DNA from: Heterohyrax brucei
Lineage: Eukaryota > Chordata > Mammalia > Hyracoidea > Procaviidae
DNA length: 64,000 nt
NCBI GenBank assembly: GCA_028571685.1
Contig: CM053166.1
Coordinates: 60,598,111 to 60,662,110 of the forward strand
Direction of reading: 5' to 3'
The notes beneath the pieces were generated by a model. The model worked only from the letters and a program-made list of their open reading frames with translations. It was not told where the DNA came from and did no database searches. A program made the translations under genes and the position numbers. Shown here in pieces: positions 1 through 11,567 of this stretch (the stretch's first letter is position 1; each line of letters starts with the position of its first letter).

Positions 1-376
1 CAGATGTGATTAAGGATTTTGAGTTGGAGAGATTGTTCTGAATTATCCAGATGGCATCGTAAGTGTCCTCATAAGCAGCAGAAGGTGATTTGACACATAC
101 AGAGAAGAGATGATGTGAAGTCAGAGTAAACAGATAACTGAAGAAACTAGCCTTGAAGATTACTGTGGCCACAGGCTGAGAAATGCTGGCATCCATCATA
201 AACTGGAAGAGGGAAGGAATAAACTCTTACCCAGAGCATGTCCTTCCCAATACCCTGAATTCAGCACATGATACTCATTTCAGACTTCTGGCCTCCACAA
301 CTGTGAAAGAGTAAATCTCTGTTGTTTTAATCCACCTGGTTTGTGGTAATTTTTGAAGAAACCGTAGGAAACTAAT
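1..376 (+). repeat. Old LTR-like interspersed repeat, 5' cut by window
   Basis: The sequence has the layout of an old mammalian solo LTR: a middle part ending in a GAGAGTAAATCT-type polyadenylation region, then TGTTGTTTTAATCCACC, and a terminal GGAAACTAATGCA. A second, more degraded copy in the opposite orientation lies at 23690-24080. I cannot assign the family with certainty; an ERVL/MaLR-type LTR is my best guess. No open frame is associated with it. Confidence 0.55.
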
Positions 377-1685
377 GCACTTAGGTTATTGTTTTGCCTG
401 TTTGGTGTTCTCTAAACCTGTTGTTTGTCAAAGATTTTGGAATATTCTTAACTCAAGGTCAACTGATTTCCCTACAGAATAAAGTTTTTGTTCCCTTATG
501 GCAAGTAGGAGTAAAGTCTAGATGTAGTTTCAATATTGGCTTCAGTTTCTGTCCATCCATGAATACCACAGGGAAAGTTTTCTCAGGATTCTCCCTGTCT
601 TACCTTTAAGTTCCTGTGGGATTTCACTAGGAAAAGCCTGCTAGAAGGTATGAACTTTCCTATATCAGGAGTCCTGAGGGACTTGACACTCTCATACTAA
701 GCTCATACCCAGCTTTCAGCAATTTGATACCAAAAAAAAAAGCTAAATCTTTTCTCTGGCTTACATGGCATTTGACTGCATCTGTGTCAGGTAAGCAAAT
801 GCTAGAGTCCTCTTTTTCCCTAAAGACGCCAGTCTGTCTCTGGGTTTCAAGGTATTTGTTTGCCCTGTAACTTCAATTCTCTCGTGGATTCAAAAAGAAA
901 GGAAAAAAAAAAAAAGAGAAAATCACATTAATTGGAAGATTTTTGTTGTTTTTGTTGTTGTTATGAAAGGATGGCAGCAATGCTTTCTCTAGATCTCTGT
1001 ATCTCCAAGTTAAAATTAGTGGATGATATCTTTCATCCACTGATTCAGGAATTCAGGTTCCTTCTTTCTCATATGTAATTATTTATACTCAACAGATGAC
1101 TTTTACTTAGGATAACTTTTAGGTATAAAATTACTGGGTATGGTAGGATGTGTTTCATAGGAAGTATATACAAAGATGATGATTACTACTTTTGAACTTT
1201 GTTAGGAAGTACTCTTGTGATCAATGTCAGTATAAGGAAAGGAGGAAAGCAGGAATGGGCAGAGAGAAAAGTCCGACTATGATGGAATCTCCACAAAAGC
1301 GTCTGCCAACTTCTTGGGGAGCACTAGAGCAAAGTCAACCCTGAAGAATTGTCCTGAAAAGCAGCATAAAAGCTGGGTCCTTATATACTTGCATCAACAG
1401 TCATTGGATATAGATTGGCCCAAAATCAGACCTTAGCAAGCAGGTATCTCCAGCTGAAGGAGGTATATAAAGAACGCTGAGAGCTGAGGACCCATTAATA
1501 GGTAGCACACCCAGTAGAGGATTAAGTCTTAAAAGGGGATCTGGGCAGTGCATCATACCTTCTACTGCATTCAGTCAAAGAATATATGTGTGTATACATA
1601 TATTTATGTATATATATGCACACAGATATGTGTGTGTGTGTGTGTGTAAGTTACATGACTTTTGATAGATATAATCAACTTATTA
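377..1685. other. Unclassified non-coding DNA
   Basis: No gene or recognisable repeat apart from an A-rich tract near 898-915, a short GTT run near 945-962 and the TA/TG tract listed separately. The longest forward frame (394-609) has no recognisable similarity or codon signal. Confidence 0.5.
1581..1647. repeat. TA/TG simple repeat
   Basis: Alternating purine-pyrimidine tract of TATG, TATA and TG units ending in about nine TG units. It is an ordinary microsatellite. Confidence 0.9.
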
Positions 1686-1810
1686 GGAGCCTTCGCTGCA
1701 CAGTGGTTAAAGAAGCTTGACTGCTAACTCAAAGTCAGAAGTTTGAACCCAACAGCTCCTCTTTGGCAAAAAAATGTTGCAGTCTGCTTCCCTAAAGATT
1801 ATAGGCTTGG
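1686..1810 (+). mobile_element. AfroSINE, 5' part (split by the L1 at 1811)
   Basis: tRNA-derived SINE head (GGAGCC..., CAGTGGTTAA, GCTAACTCAAAGTCAGAAG, GTTTGAACCC) followed by the body motif CAGTCTGCTTCCCTAAAGATT. The SINE stops in mid-body at ATAGGCTTGG and resumes at 9994. The last 16 bases (AAGATTATAGGCTTGG) are repeated after the L1, so the interruption is an L1 insertion. Confidence 0.92.
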
Positions 1811-2059
1811 GGGGACAGGGCCAAGATGGAGGATTAGTCACAAATTCTCCTTGATTCCCTCTAAGAACTAACAGCTAGAAAAGCAATTAAATAGAGCAGA
1901 GTAGACATTCTGGGAGCCCCAAGATCAGATATTGGGGTGTGAGATTGGACTAGGTGACAGGAAGGGGATAACTATCTTTATAGCAGGCAAGAAGGCAGCT
2001 CAGAGTCCTACTTGTGCTGGTGCAGCAACTGAAAGGCTTATAGATACAGATACCATCTT

Positions 2060-3260
2060 TGTTAACATGGAGACTGGGACTGGGACTGCTGAGCCTGAAA
2101 GCCTCGCAGGGGCTAGCTGCCATGCTGAGCTTCAGTACCTAATTAAGCAGCAACTTTCACAGCAGAGAGGCTGTGCTTAAAACAGTTACATTTAGAGAAC
2201 CCAGCAGTGGCTGGCAGCTGAGGGTACCAGTGGCCTTCCCCCTTTCTTCTCTGAGCTATGCCAGAGATACTGCTGGCTTAGTACAAGAGAGATGGCTCAG
2301 GCAGGATGCCATCTTAGTCAGCTGCGAGGTGGAGTCAGCCACGCCTGAGGGCCCGGCTGGGGCTGGCTGCCATACTGAGAAACAGTGCCTGACTGGACAA
2401 TGCCCGTACCAGCAGAAAAGCTGCTTTTAAGACATCCATACCAACAGAACGTAGTGGCGGCTGGCAGCTGAGTGTGGCAGCACCCTTACCCCCTCCTTCT
2501 TTGAGCTGCATCATAGCATCTGCAGACATAGCCCCTCAGAGACTGCACAAGTAGGTCATCATCTTTGTCAGCTATGAGGTGCAGCCTGCCACCCCTGAGG
2601 GCCCAGCTGGTACTGGCTGCTGCTGGACAGCACCTCTCTCAGCAGAAAAGCAGTTCTGAAGAAAATCACATCTAAAGAATGCAGCGGTGGCTTGCAGCTG
2701 AGTGTGGCTGCATCATTTCCCCCTCCCCTCATGGAACCACACCATAGGGTCTGCTGATGGGCCCACAAGAGACTCCATAAGTATGGCACTGTCTTTGTCA
2801 GCCAGGAGGTGGAACCTGCCACCCATGAGGGCCTAGCTGCTATCAGCTGCCCCTGGACAGCATCTCTCTCAGCAGAAAAGCAGTTTTTAAGATAAGCACA
2901 TCTAGAGAATGCAGTGGTGGCTGGCAGCCAAGTGTGGTGGCACCCTTCTCTTCTCCCTTCTCTGAGCTGTAGCTTAGTGTCTGCTGGTATGAGTCTGGAG
3001 AGTCAACACAAGTAGGTCACCAATTTTATCAGCCAAGATGTGGGACCTGCCATCTCTGAAGGCCCAGCTGAGGCCAGCTGCCAAGCTGAGCAGCATCATG
3101 GGGCTGGACATCTCTGTCATCAGAGAAGTTGTACGTAAGTCAGCCACATGTAGAGAATGCAGTGGCAGCCGGTGGCCGAGTCCAGCAGTGCCCTTACTCC
3201 TTCTTAGAGCTAGACCATAGCTTCTGTTGGTGCAGTACTAGAGAACCTGAACAGCTTTTG
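2060..3260 (+). repeat. L1 5' UTR tandem monomer array (about 5 units)
   Basis: A repeating motif of the type TTTGTCAGC..GAGGTGGA.CC.GCCAC, followed by GAGGGCC..GCTGG and CTCTCTCAGCAGAAAAGCAG, recurs at about 2060, 2317, 2567, 2797 and 3027. The spacings are 257, 250, 230 and 230 bp. Units are diverged but colinear, with the last truncated before ORF1. In rodents, tandem monomers of this size carry L1 promoter activity; a promoter role here is inference. Confidence 0.8.
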
Positions 3261-3311
3261 ATGGTGTGAAGACAACAATCGATATCTAACTATTTAAAGA
3301 AGCAGACCACT

Positions 3312-4215
3312 GTGGCTCCAGAAAACTCCAAAAGCAAAGAATCAAAAAGCTTCCTAGACAAAAAAGCCTTCCTAAAATTATCAGAGGTAGAGTACAAAAG
3401 AATCATGTACAGAGCCCTTCTAGAGATTAAACAAAGTGCATCAGAACAAAATGAAAAACTAAGTAAGCTATATGAACTGCTAGAATATCAACAAACAGAA
3501 ATTCAGCAAATCAATAATAAAATTACAGAGTTAGTTAATTCAGTGTAAAGCCAAAAAAACAGCACAGAGGAAATGGAATGCAGAATTAGCAAGACTGAAG
3601 ATAAAGCAGCTGACACCAGCATTTATGAGGAGAAATCAGATAAAAGAAACAACAAAAATGACGAAGCATTAAGAAGCACATAATACTCTATTAAGAGGAA
3701 CACTCTGTGAGTAATTGGAGTTCCTGAACAGGGAGGGACAGCAGAAAATACAGAGAGAATTGTTGAAAAGCTGCTGACAGAAAACTTCCCTGACATCATG
3801 AAAGAAAAGGACATAGTTATTCAAGATGCTTATCCAACTCCACAAAAGGTAGATCCCAGAAGAAAGACATTAGTATAAGAGATAGTATAATCAAGCTTAA
3901 TAAAATGAAGTATAAGGAGAGGTTCTGAAAGGCAGCTAGGCTTAAGTCAAAACTACTGTACAAAGGGAAGCCTTGTAGATTGTTGTCTGACTTCTTGGCA
4001 GAAACCATGTTGGGAAGAAGGCAGTGGGATGGCACATATAAAGTCTTGAAGGAGAAAAATTACTAACCAAAAATTATATATCTTGCAAAATTGCCTCTCA
4101 GATATGATGGTAAAATTAAGACATTCTCAGAAAAACAGAAGCTTAGAGACTTCACAAAAAAACAAACCAAAATTACAAGAAATAATGAAAGAAGCTCTTT
4201 GATTGAAAATCAAAA
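3312..4215 (+). pseudogene. L1 ORF1 remnant (RNA-binding chaperone protein)
   Basis: The first open part (3312-3548) encodes a lysine-rich N terminus and a heptad-like coiled-coil stretch including KLSKLYELLEYQQTEIQQIN, then a stop. Later pieces in the same sense show ENTERIVEKLL, KIIYLAKLPLRYDGKIKTFS and EKQKLRDFTKK, typical of the RNA-recognition and C-terminal domains of L1 ORF1p. Intact ORF1p forms a trimer that coats L1 RNA. Several stops and at least one frameshift make this copy non-functional. The minus-strand copy at 30123-30960 has the same order. Confidence 0.85.
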
Positions 4216-4631
4216 ACATCAGATGTATACTTAAGAATGCAATGCAGGACACAGGATCCAGAGCCTTACTCAGGGAAGTCATAAAGCTTAATCAAGCCAA
4301 AATATTAAAAATAAGGAAACAGAGATCTTAACAAGTAAACTATGACATTGTGACACTACAGAAAGGGATATATTACAGTATTTATAACCCTTTTAGATGG
4401 AGAGCAAGTTAAGGAGATATACAGAAGTTGAAGATTGGTTTAACCTTAGAACATTAAGGAAGAACAAAAGGATATCTGCAAAGCAAACTAACAATACTAC
4501 ATATCAAAACAACAGATACAAGACCAACATTAAAAAAGGATGAACAGAAAACCCATAAAGAAAAACCACCCGGAACAGAATATTAAGTGGAACAAAGAAA
4601 TCATCAATGACACAAAAATAAATACACCAAA

Positions 4632-7600
4632 GTGACAATACTAAATACATGTTTATCAGTAATTACAATGAATGTAAATGCATTGAATATTCCAAAAAAG
4701 AGACAGAGAGTAACAGGTTGTATCAAAAAACATGATCTGTCTATATGCTGCTTACAGGAAGCACACCTTAGACACAAAGATACAAACAAACTGAAAATCA
4801 GAGGATATAAAAATATATACCAAGCTAACAACATGCAATAAAGAGCAGGAGTGGCAACACTAATCTCAGATAAAATAGATTTTAAAGTAAAATCCACCAC
4901 CATGGACAAGGATGGTCACTACTTATTGCTTTAAGATTCAATGTATAAGCAGGATATAACAATATTAAATATTTATGCATCCAACACCAGTGCATCTAAA
5001 TACATTGAAGAAACATGGACAACACTGAAAAATGAGACAGATCACTCCACAATAACAGTAGGAAACTTCAACACTCTACTTTCAGTAAAAGACACATCAT
5101 CCAGAAAAAAGCTCAATAAAGGTACAGAAAATCTTATCACAGCAATCAATCAACTAGACTTCATTGACAGATATAGAACTTTTTGGCCAACAACAGGTAA
5201 GTATACCTTCTTTTCCAATGTACATGGAACATTCTCCAGAACAGACCATGTATTAGCCCGTAAAGCAAGTCTCAACAAAATCCGAACCACTGCATTATAG
5301 CAAAGCATCTTCTTGGATCATAAAGCCATAAAAGTTGAAATGAGTAGCAGAAGAAACATGGGTAGAAATTAAAACTCATGGAAACTTAACAACACCTTGC
5401 TCAAGAATTCATGATTTACAGAAGAAATCAAACATGCAATAGAGAAGTGGATGGAATCAAATGAGAATGAAAACACATCCTACCAGAACCTATGGGATAC
5501 AGCAAAAGCAGCACTCAGAGTCAATTTATTATTATTAATGTACACATGTGGAATGAAGAAAGGGCCCAAAAGAAAGAATTAACCCTACAACTTGAACAAG
5601 TAGAAAAGCCAGTCAAGCCAAGTGCCTTAAGAGAACAACAAAAGAATGCCTTGGCACCAGAAGAAAAGAGATAATAAAAATGAGAGCAGCACTAAATGAA
5701 TTATAGAATAGAAAAACAAAACAATTAACAAACTCGAAGCCGGTTTTCTTGAAAAGATCAGCAAAATTAATAAACCAGTGGTTACACTCACAAAACAAAA
5801 ACAGGAAAGGAAACAAATAGCCTGAATAAGAAATAAGATGGGAGATGTCACAACAGACTTAACTGAAATTAAAAGTATAATAACAGAACACTGCAAAACA
5901 CTGTACTCTAACAGACTTAAAAACCTAGAGGAAATGGACAAGTTTCTAGATTCACATCACCTATCAAAATTATTACAAGGAGAAGTAGAACAACTTAATA
6001 AACCCATCACAAAAGAAGTGACTGAAAAGGTAATCAAAGAACTACCAACCAAAACAATTCCGGACCCAGAAGGCTTCATTGGAGAATTCTACTAAACTTT
6101 TAGAGAGGAGTTAATTGTAATATTACTGACACTATCTCACAACATAGAAAAGGACAGAATACTCCCAAATTCATTCTATGAAGCCAGCAGAACCCTGATA
6201 CCAAAGCCAGGGCAAGATTCCATATAAAGTGGATATTACAGACAAATATCACTCATGAGCCTAGATGGCAAAAATCCTCAACAAAATTCTAGCCAATAGA
6301 ATTCAAGAACATATCAAAATAATAATAATAATAATTTATCATGACCAAGCTTAATTTTTTCCAGGGATGCAGGACTGGTTCAACATCATAAAAACAAATA
6401 ATGTTATCGACCACATAAATAACACAAAGGATAAGAATCACCTGACTTTGTCAATTGATGCAGAAAAGGCATTTAAGTCCAATACCCATGCATGTTAAAA
6501 ACTCTCAGCAAAATAGGAATAGAAAGGAAATTCCCCAATGTTATAAGGGTCATCTACACAAAGCCAACCACCTACATCATCCTGAATGGAGAGAGACTGA
6601 AAGACTTCCTCCCAGAGAATGTGAACTAGACAAGCATGTCCACCATCACCACTTCTATCGAACATTGTGCTAGAGGTTGCCAGAGCAATCAGACAAGACA
6701 AAGAAAAAAAAGGGCATCCTCATTGGTAAAAAAAGAACTAAAAATACCCCTATTTGCAGACGATATGATCGTGTACACAGAGAATCCTAAAGAAGCCATA
6801 ATCAAACTACTGTAAGTAATAGAAGAGTTCAGCAAAGTATCAGGGTGTAAGAGAAACAAATAAATCAGTAGGATTCCTTACACCAAAAAAGAAATCACCA
6901 GAGAAGAAATCACCAAATCAATATCATTTACTGTAGCCCTCCCAAAAGATAAAATACCTAGGAGTAAATCCAAGCAGAGGAGAGACCTATACAGAGAAAA
7001 TTGCAAGACTTTACTGCAAGAAACCAAAACAGACATACCTTGCTCATGGATAGGAAAACTTAACATTGCGGAAATATCTATTTTACTCAAAGTGATCTAC
7101 ATATACAATGCAATCCCTGTACAAATTCCAGTGTCTTTGTCTTCTTGTTTTTTTATTGTGATTAAGTGAAAGTACACAATCCAAATCAGTTTTCCATGCC
7201 TGCCTATCTCCAGCTCTATTGTACTCCTTGTCCTGTGTCAGCACACTCCTTCTTTTGTTTCATACTTGTCATATCCTCTTAACAGTCTCCTGCCTCCTCC
7301 TCTCCACCCTCTTCTCTCTCATCTAGAAAGAGACCAGTAGGACAGCATCCTATAAATGCATAGAACTTAAAAGCTAGCAAGCTTTTGGTCCCAACTCTTT
7401 CAGAACAGATGATCACCGAGAACAACAAAGACACAAGGAAAAAGAGCCCAGGAGACAGAAGGACCCATGTGAATGTAGACAGTATCATCATGTGGCCATA
7501 AGAACCAGATGGTGCCCGGCCATCACCAAAGACAGCTGTGATGAGGCACACAATATTGAGTCCCTGTGGCAACTCTTCAGACAAAAATGGACTAGACTTA

Positions 7601-8950
7601 GGGACACAATGTGTCTATATGGTGTGTGTACTTTATGATTCCAGTGTCATTTTTTAATGAGATGGAGAAGCAAGAAACCCATTTTGTTTGGAAAGGGAAG
7701 AAACCCTAGATAAGTAAAGCACTATTGAAGAAGAGGAACACAGTGGGAAGCCTCACACTACCCGACCTTAAAACCTATTATACTGCCAAGGTTGTCAAAA
7801 CAGCCTGGTAGTGGTACAAAAAGAGACATATAGACCAATGGAACAGAACTGAGAACCAAGAAATATCACCCCTCTCCTATGAACAGTTGATATTTGACAA
7901 AGTCCCAAAGGTTGTAAACTGGGGTAAAAACAGTCTATTTAACAAATGATGTTGGTAAAATTGGATATCCATCTGGGGAAAACAAAACATAACAAAACCT
8001 GAAACAAGACCCATGTAGCACATCTTACACAAAACTAACTCAAAATGCATCAAAGACCTGAATATCAAACCTAAAATGATAAAAATCATGCAAAAAAAGG
8101 AACAACAAGAAAGTTCTAATACACAGCTTAGACAGACTACAAAATCTGAGCAACAATGCATAAACAACAGAGGAGAAAACAGATAAATGGGAACTACTGA
8201 AAATCAAGTACGTATGCTCAACCAAAAACTTAATCAAGAGAGTTAAAAGACTACCTATAGAATGGGAAAAATATTTGGCAACTGCCTGTCAGATCGATGT
8301 CTGATTTCCATAAGCTACAAGGTTCTGCAAAATATCAAGAAGAAAAAGGTAAACAACCCATTTAAGCGACAGGCAAAAGAGATGGACAGACACTTCACGA
8401 AAGAAGACATCCAGGCAGTCAAAAGACACGTGAGGAATGCTCACAATCATTAGCTATTAGAGAAATCAAAACTACAATGAGACACCATCTCACACCAAGA
8501 AGGTTGGCAACACTCAAAACCGCAAAATAACAAATGCTGGATAGGCTGTGGAAAGATTGGAACTCTCTTATGCTGCTTGTGGGAATGCAAAATGGTACAA
8601 GTTCTTTGGAAAGCGATTTGGCACTTTTTTAAAAAGGTAGAAACAGAAATACTATGATCTAGCAATCCCATTGCTTGGAATATATCGTACAGAAATAAGG
8701 GTGGTCACATGAACAGATACATGTACACCAATATTTGGTGCAGCACTGTCCACAATAGCAAAAAGATGGAATCAACCTAGGTGTCCAACAGATGAGTGGA
8801 TACACAAATTATGGTACATATACATAATGGAACACTATGCAATGATAAAGAACAATCATGAGTTCAGGAAGCATCTCATAACCTGTTTTCAATTATAGGA
8901 CATTATGCTGAGTAAAATCAGCTGCAGAAGGATAAGTATTGTATGAGACC
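4632..8950 (+). pseudogene. L1 ORF2 remnant (endonuclease / reverse transcriptase)
   Basis: The endonuclease start is readable at 4632-4841 (ITMNVNALN, then CCLQEAHLRHKDTNKL). Its second half lies at 4941-5300, where the expected catalytic GDFN reads GNFN. Reverse-transcriptase signs follow: DPEGFIGEFY near 6065-6095 and an intact FADD active-site box at 6753-6764 within LFADDMIVY. The C-terminal region runs on to about 8950 after the 7136-7637 insertion. Stops occur every few hundred bases. In an active element this protein nicks DNA and copies its own RNA; the broken frame and the Asp-to-Asn change rule that out here. Confidence 0.88.
7136..7637 (-). mobile_element. 5'-truncated L1 3' UTR inserted in the L1 ORF2
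   Basis: Reverse-oriented L1 tail: a T-run with ATTGTGATTAAGTGAAAGTA marks its 3' end at the left, and it runs through the 3' UTR to TATGGTGTGTGTACTTTATG at the right. It is bounded by the perfect 11-bp duplication ATTCCAGTGTC (7125-7135 and 7638-7648). Host ORF2 sequence resumes exactly at the second copy. Frames inside it are not genes. Confidence 0.93.
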
Positions 8951-9918
8951 TCTGCTATAATGACTTAAAAATGGACTTATGTTTGGAAGACTCTTTGATA
9001 GCTAGGAAGATGGGGAGGGAGGGAGAGCATTGTTCATAGATTAGATAGTTGATAGCAGTCTGGTTAGGTGAAGGGAGTGACAGCGTGCATTAGAGGGCCG
9101 ATCAGCATAACTGGACTACACCATAAACTGAAAGATTTTCTAAACTCAACCCAACATTTCAAAAGATAGAGTAGTAGGGACAGAGGTCTGGGAATCATGT
9201 TTCAGGGGACATCAAGTTCAATTGGCATAACTAGTCTTTTGCTAAGAAAAGCTTCTGCACGCCATTTTGGTGAGTGGCATCTAGGGTCTTAAAAGCTAGC
9301 AAACTGCCATCTGAGGAACACCAAATGATCCCAACCCATCTAGAACAGATGACAACCAAGAATATCAAAGACATGAGGAAAAATGAGCCCATGAGACAGA
9401 ATGACCCGTATGAATGGGAGACTGCATCAGCAGGAGACCAGAAGAACTAGATGGTGCCTGGCCACCCTAAAGGCAGCTGTGATAGGAGACACAATGTAGA
9501 GTCCCTGATATAGCACAAGAAAAAATGGTATGCACTTCAAGAGCTCTACTAAAATACCAGAATTGGTAGTCTGGCAGCCTGGAGGGTCTTCTGGGAACAT
9601 GGTCCCTTGACTTGTTCCTGGCCCTGACCTGAAACCAGTACTGGGGTCAACTCTTCAGGCAAGAATGGAGTGGACTCGGGAACACAGTGTGAGCATATGG
9701 CATGTGCACTTTATGGTTTTATACATTTATAGGAGGCTGTCCTACTGGTTTCTTTCTAGATGGGAGAGGAGAGGATGGAGAGGAGGGATACTAGAAGAGT
9801 GAAAAAGAGGAGTGTGTTGTTAGAGGGTGAGGAGAGCAGATTGAGTTGCAGATAGGCTGGCATGCAAAATTGATTTGGATTATATACTTTCACTTAATCA
9901 TAATAAATAATAAAAAAA

Positions 9919-9959
9919 TATTTGAAACAAATAAAGCCACAAATTTCCAGCCCCTCATC
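9919..9959 (+). other. Probable 3'-transduced flank of the L1
   Basis: The L1 body ends at CACTTAATCATAATAAATAATAA plus a short A-run (to about 9918). About 41 bp of unrelated sequence follow, with AATAAA at 9930-9935, then a second A-run from 9960 (24 nt after the signal) and only then the target duplication. This order is the hallmark of read-through to a downstream polyadenylation site and transfer of the source flank. The source locus is unknown. Confidence 0.75.
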
Positions 9960-9993
9960 AAAAAAAAAAAAAGAAAGAAGATTATAGGCTTGG

Positions 9994-10067
9994 AAACCTC
10001 ACAGGGCAGTTCTACTCTGTCCTATAGGGTCACTATTATGTGGGATTGACACAACAACAATGGGTTT
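9994..10067 (+). mobile_element. AfroSINE, 3' part (continuation of 1686-1810)
   Basis: Resumes with AAACCTCACAGGGCAGTTCTACTCTGTCCTATAGGGTCACTA and the tail GGGATTGACACAACAACAATGGGTTT. Joined to 1686-1810 it gives one complete SINE of about 200 bp. Confidence 0.92.
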
Positions 10068-10141
10068 AGCCAAATTATCCACAAACGTTTTGCCACAAAA
10101 GGTGTACTTAACCTCCTATACTTAGTTATTTTATCTGTAAA

Positions 10142-10468
10142 ATGTTGCTGTTATGTGCCGCTGAGTCAGTTCGAACTCATAGCAACTCTATGTGCAACAG
10201 AATGAAATGATATCCAGTCCTGCACCATTGTCAAAGTTGTTAAGCTTGAGCCCAAATTGTTCCTGTCACTGTGTCACTCCATCTCATTGAGGGCCTTCCT
10301 CGTTTTCACTGACTCCCTACTTTACCAAGCCTGATGTCCTTCTCCAGGGACTGGGCCTCCCTCTGATAACATGTCCAAACTATGTGAGAGGAAGTTTCAC
10401 CATCGCTGCTTCTAAGGCACATTCTGGCTATATTTCTTCTAAGACAAATTTGTTAATTCTTCTAGGAG
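10142..10468 (-). mobile_element. RTE LINE 3' fragment
   Basis: The plus strand reads GTTGCTGTTATGTGCCGCTGAGTCAGTTCG, then the reverse complement of the end of the RTE reverse-transcriptase frame (CTTCTCCAGGGACTGG, ATAACATGTCCAAACTATG). The element is a 5'-truncated 3' end in reverse orientation. No intact protein remains. Confidence 0.85.
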
Positions 10469-10482
10469 CTGATGGTAAAATA

Positions 10483-10565
10483 AAATAATAAAAATATCTC
10501 TCTCATACAGCTGTTGTGACAATTAAATGAGTTCATTCTTACACAGCGCCTTGTACATGTTGCTT
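10483..10565 (+). repeat. MIR SINE, left part
   Basis: Text of the type CAGCTGTTGTGACAATTAAATGAGTTC...ACACAGCGCCTTGTACAT is the 3' half of a MIR. It breaks at the AfroSINE and resumes near 10764 with AATATACGCTAAACACTAAATG. Confidence 0.7.
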
Positions 10566-10763
10566 TGTTGTTAGGTACTATTGAGTTTATTTTCTACTCA
10601 TAGGGACCCTCTCCAACAACAGAACTGCCTCCTAGCACTTTTTACAGTGTAGTATCTAGAGAGCAGGTCATCAGGTCTTTCTCCCCTGGAGTAGCTAGGT
10701 GGATTCAAACTGTCAACCATTTGGTTAGCAGCTGAGCACTTAAACATTGTGCCACAAGGGGTC
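10566..10763 (-). mobile_element. AfroSINE inserted in a MIR
   Basis: Reverse-oriented SINE: the RTE-like tail (TTGTTGTTAGGTACTATTGAG) lies at the left, then body, then the tRNA-like head read backwards (TTTGGTTAGCAGCTGAGCACTTAAACATTGTGCC). It separates two MIR pieces. Confidence 0.85.
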
Positions 10764-10805
10764 CTGCCTAATATACGCTAAACACTAAATGCTGGCAGTG
10801 TATTT
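10764..10805 (+). repeat. MIR SINE, right part
   Basis: Continuation of the MIR at 10483-10565 after the SINE insertion; only the CGCTAAACACTAAATG end region is recognisable. Confidence 0.55.
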
Positions 10806-10848
10806 TGCACTACTACCAGTAATACATTAATGAATATCTGTTTTCTAG

Positions 10849-10875
10849 AGTCGAATCAGACTCGATGGCACTTGG
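10849..10875 (+). mobile_element. Ultra-short RTE/SINE tail insertion (27 bp)
   Basis: Consists only of AGTCGAATCAGACTCGATGG followed by CACTTGG, a mutated form of the palindromic tail core. It is flanked by a CTAG tetranucleotide on both sides (10845-10848, 10876-10879), a possible but weak target duplication. Confidence 0.6.
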
Positions 10876-11067
10876 CTAGCACCCTAACTGGCCACTGGGT
10901 ATTTTCATTACATATGAAAATATCCAATTTGACATCTATCATGACATTTTATTGATCCCTTTATTTCTTCTTTTCTGGGTGATATGCTTATGTCACTTGC
11001 CTATTTTCTATTAGAATGTTATTTTTTCTTATTAATTTCTGAGCATGCTTTTTAATATATTTAGGAT

Positions 11068-11195
11068 GTTGTTGTGTGCTGTTAAGTTGATTATGATGCA
11101 TAGTGATCCTGTAGGACAGAGCGGAACTATCTCATAGGGTTTCCAAGGAGCAGCTGGTAGATTTGAACTGTTGAACTTTTGGTTAGCAGCCATTT
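11068..11195 (-). mobile_element. AfroSINE
   Basis: The reverse copy reads GTTGTTGTGTGCTGTTAAGTTG, then CCTGTAGGACAGAGCGGAAC and TAGGGTTTCCAAGGAGCAG, then TTTTGGTTAGCAGCC. The first bases of the head are missing. Confidence 0.85.
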
Positions 11196-11321
11196 ACAAG
11201 TCATATAAATCATAAGTTAGAAACATATTTCCAGTTTTCTGTTTACCTTTTAGCTGAAGTTAAATTATTATACATTTACCTACCTCCTGGAAAAGCCTAA
11301 CTAGTAGATCAATGTCCACCA

Positions 11322-11525
11322 AGGAGCCCTGGTGGTACAGTGTTCAAGCATTCAGCTGCTAATCAAAAGGTTGATGGTTCAAACCCATCAGCAGCACATG
11401 TGAGAAAAGATCTGGCAATCTGCTCCCATAAAGATTGCAATCTAGGAAATCTTACGCGGTAGCTCTATTTTTGTCACATAGTGTTGCTGTGAGTCAGAAT
11501 CAACTGACAGCACCTGATGATAATA
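11322..11525 (+). mobile_element. AfroSINE, long form
   Basis: Starts GGAGCCCTGGTGGTACAGTG, with head GCTAATCAAAAGGTTGATGG and a B-box-like GGTTCAAACCC. The body is AGATCTGGCAATCTGCTCCC and the tail GTGAGTCAGAATCAACTGAC. Complete but diverged. Confidence 0.88.
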
Positions 11526-11567
11526 CTGAATCAATGCCAAAATGATATTAATGATGATTATAACAAA

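Larger units (their letters stand above)
1811..9977 (+). mobile_element. Full-length L1 LINE (dead), inserted in an AfroSINE
   Basis: The element runs from a 5' GGGGACAGGGCCAAGATGG start through a 5' UTR of tandem monomers, ORF1 remains, ORF2 remains and a 3' UTR of about 1 kb to an A-run. It is flanked by the perfect 16-bp duplication AAGATTATAGGCTTGG (1795-1810 and 9978-9993). About 0.5 kb of its length is a later L1 insertion (7136-7637). Both ORFs contain many stops and frameshifts. The 5' start and duplication mark it as a complete target-primed insertion, old enough to have decayed. It is the reference copy for other L1 pieces in the window. Confidence 0.93.

Noticed and set aside
2060..3260. 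Regularly spaced repeats considered as satellite or CRISPR-like array
   Set aside because: Units are 230-257 bp without spacer structure and sit between an L1 5' end and ORF1, so they are L1 promoter monomers; the DNA is mammalian.
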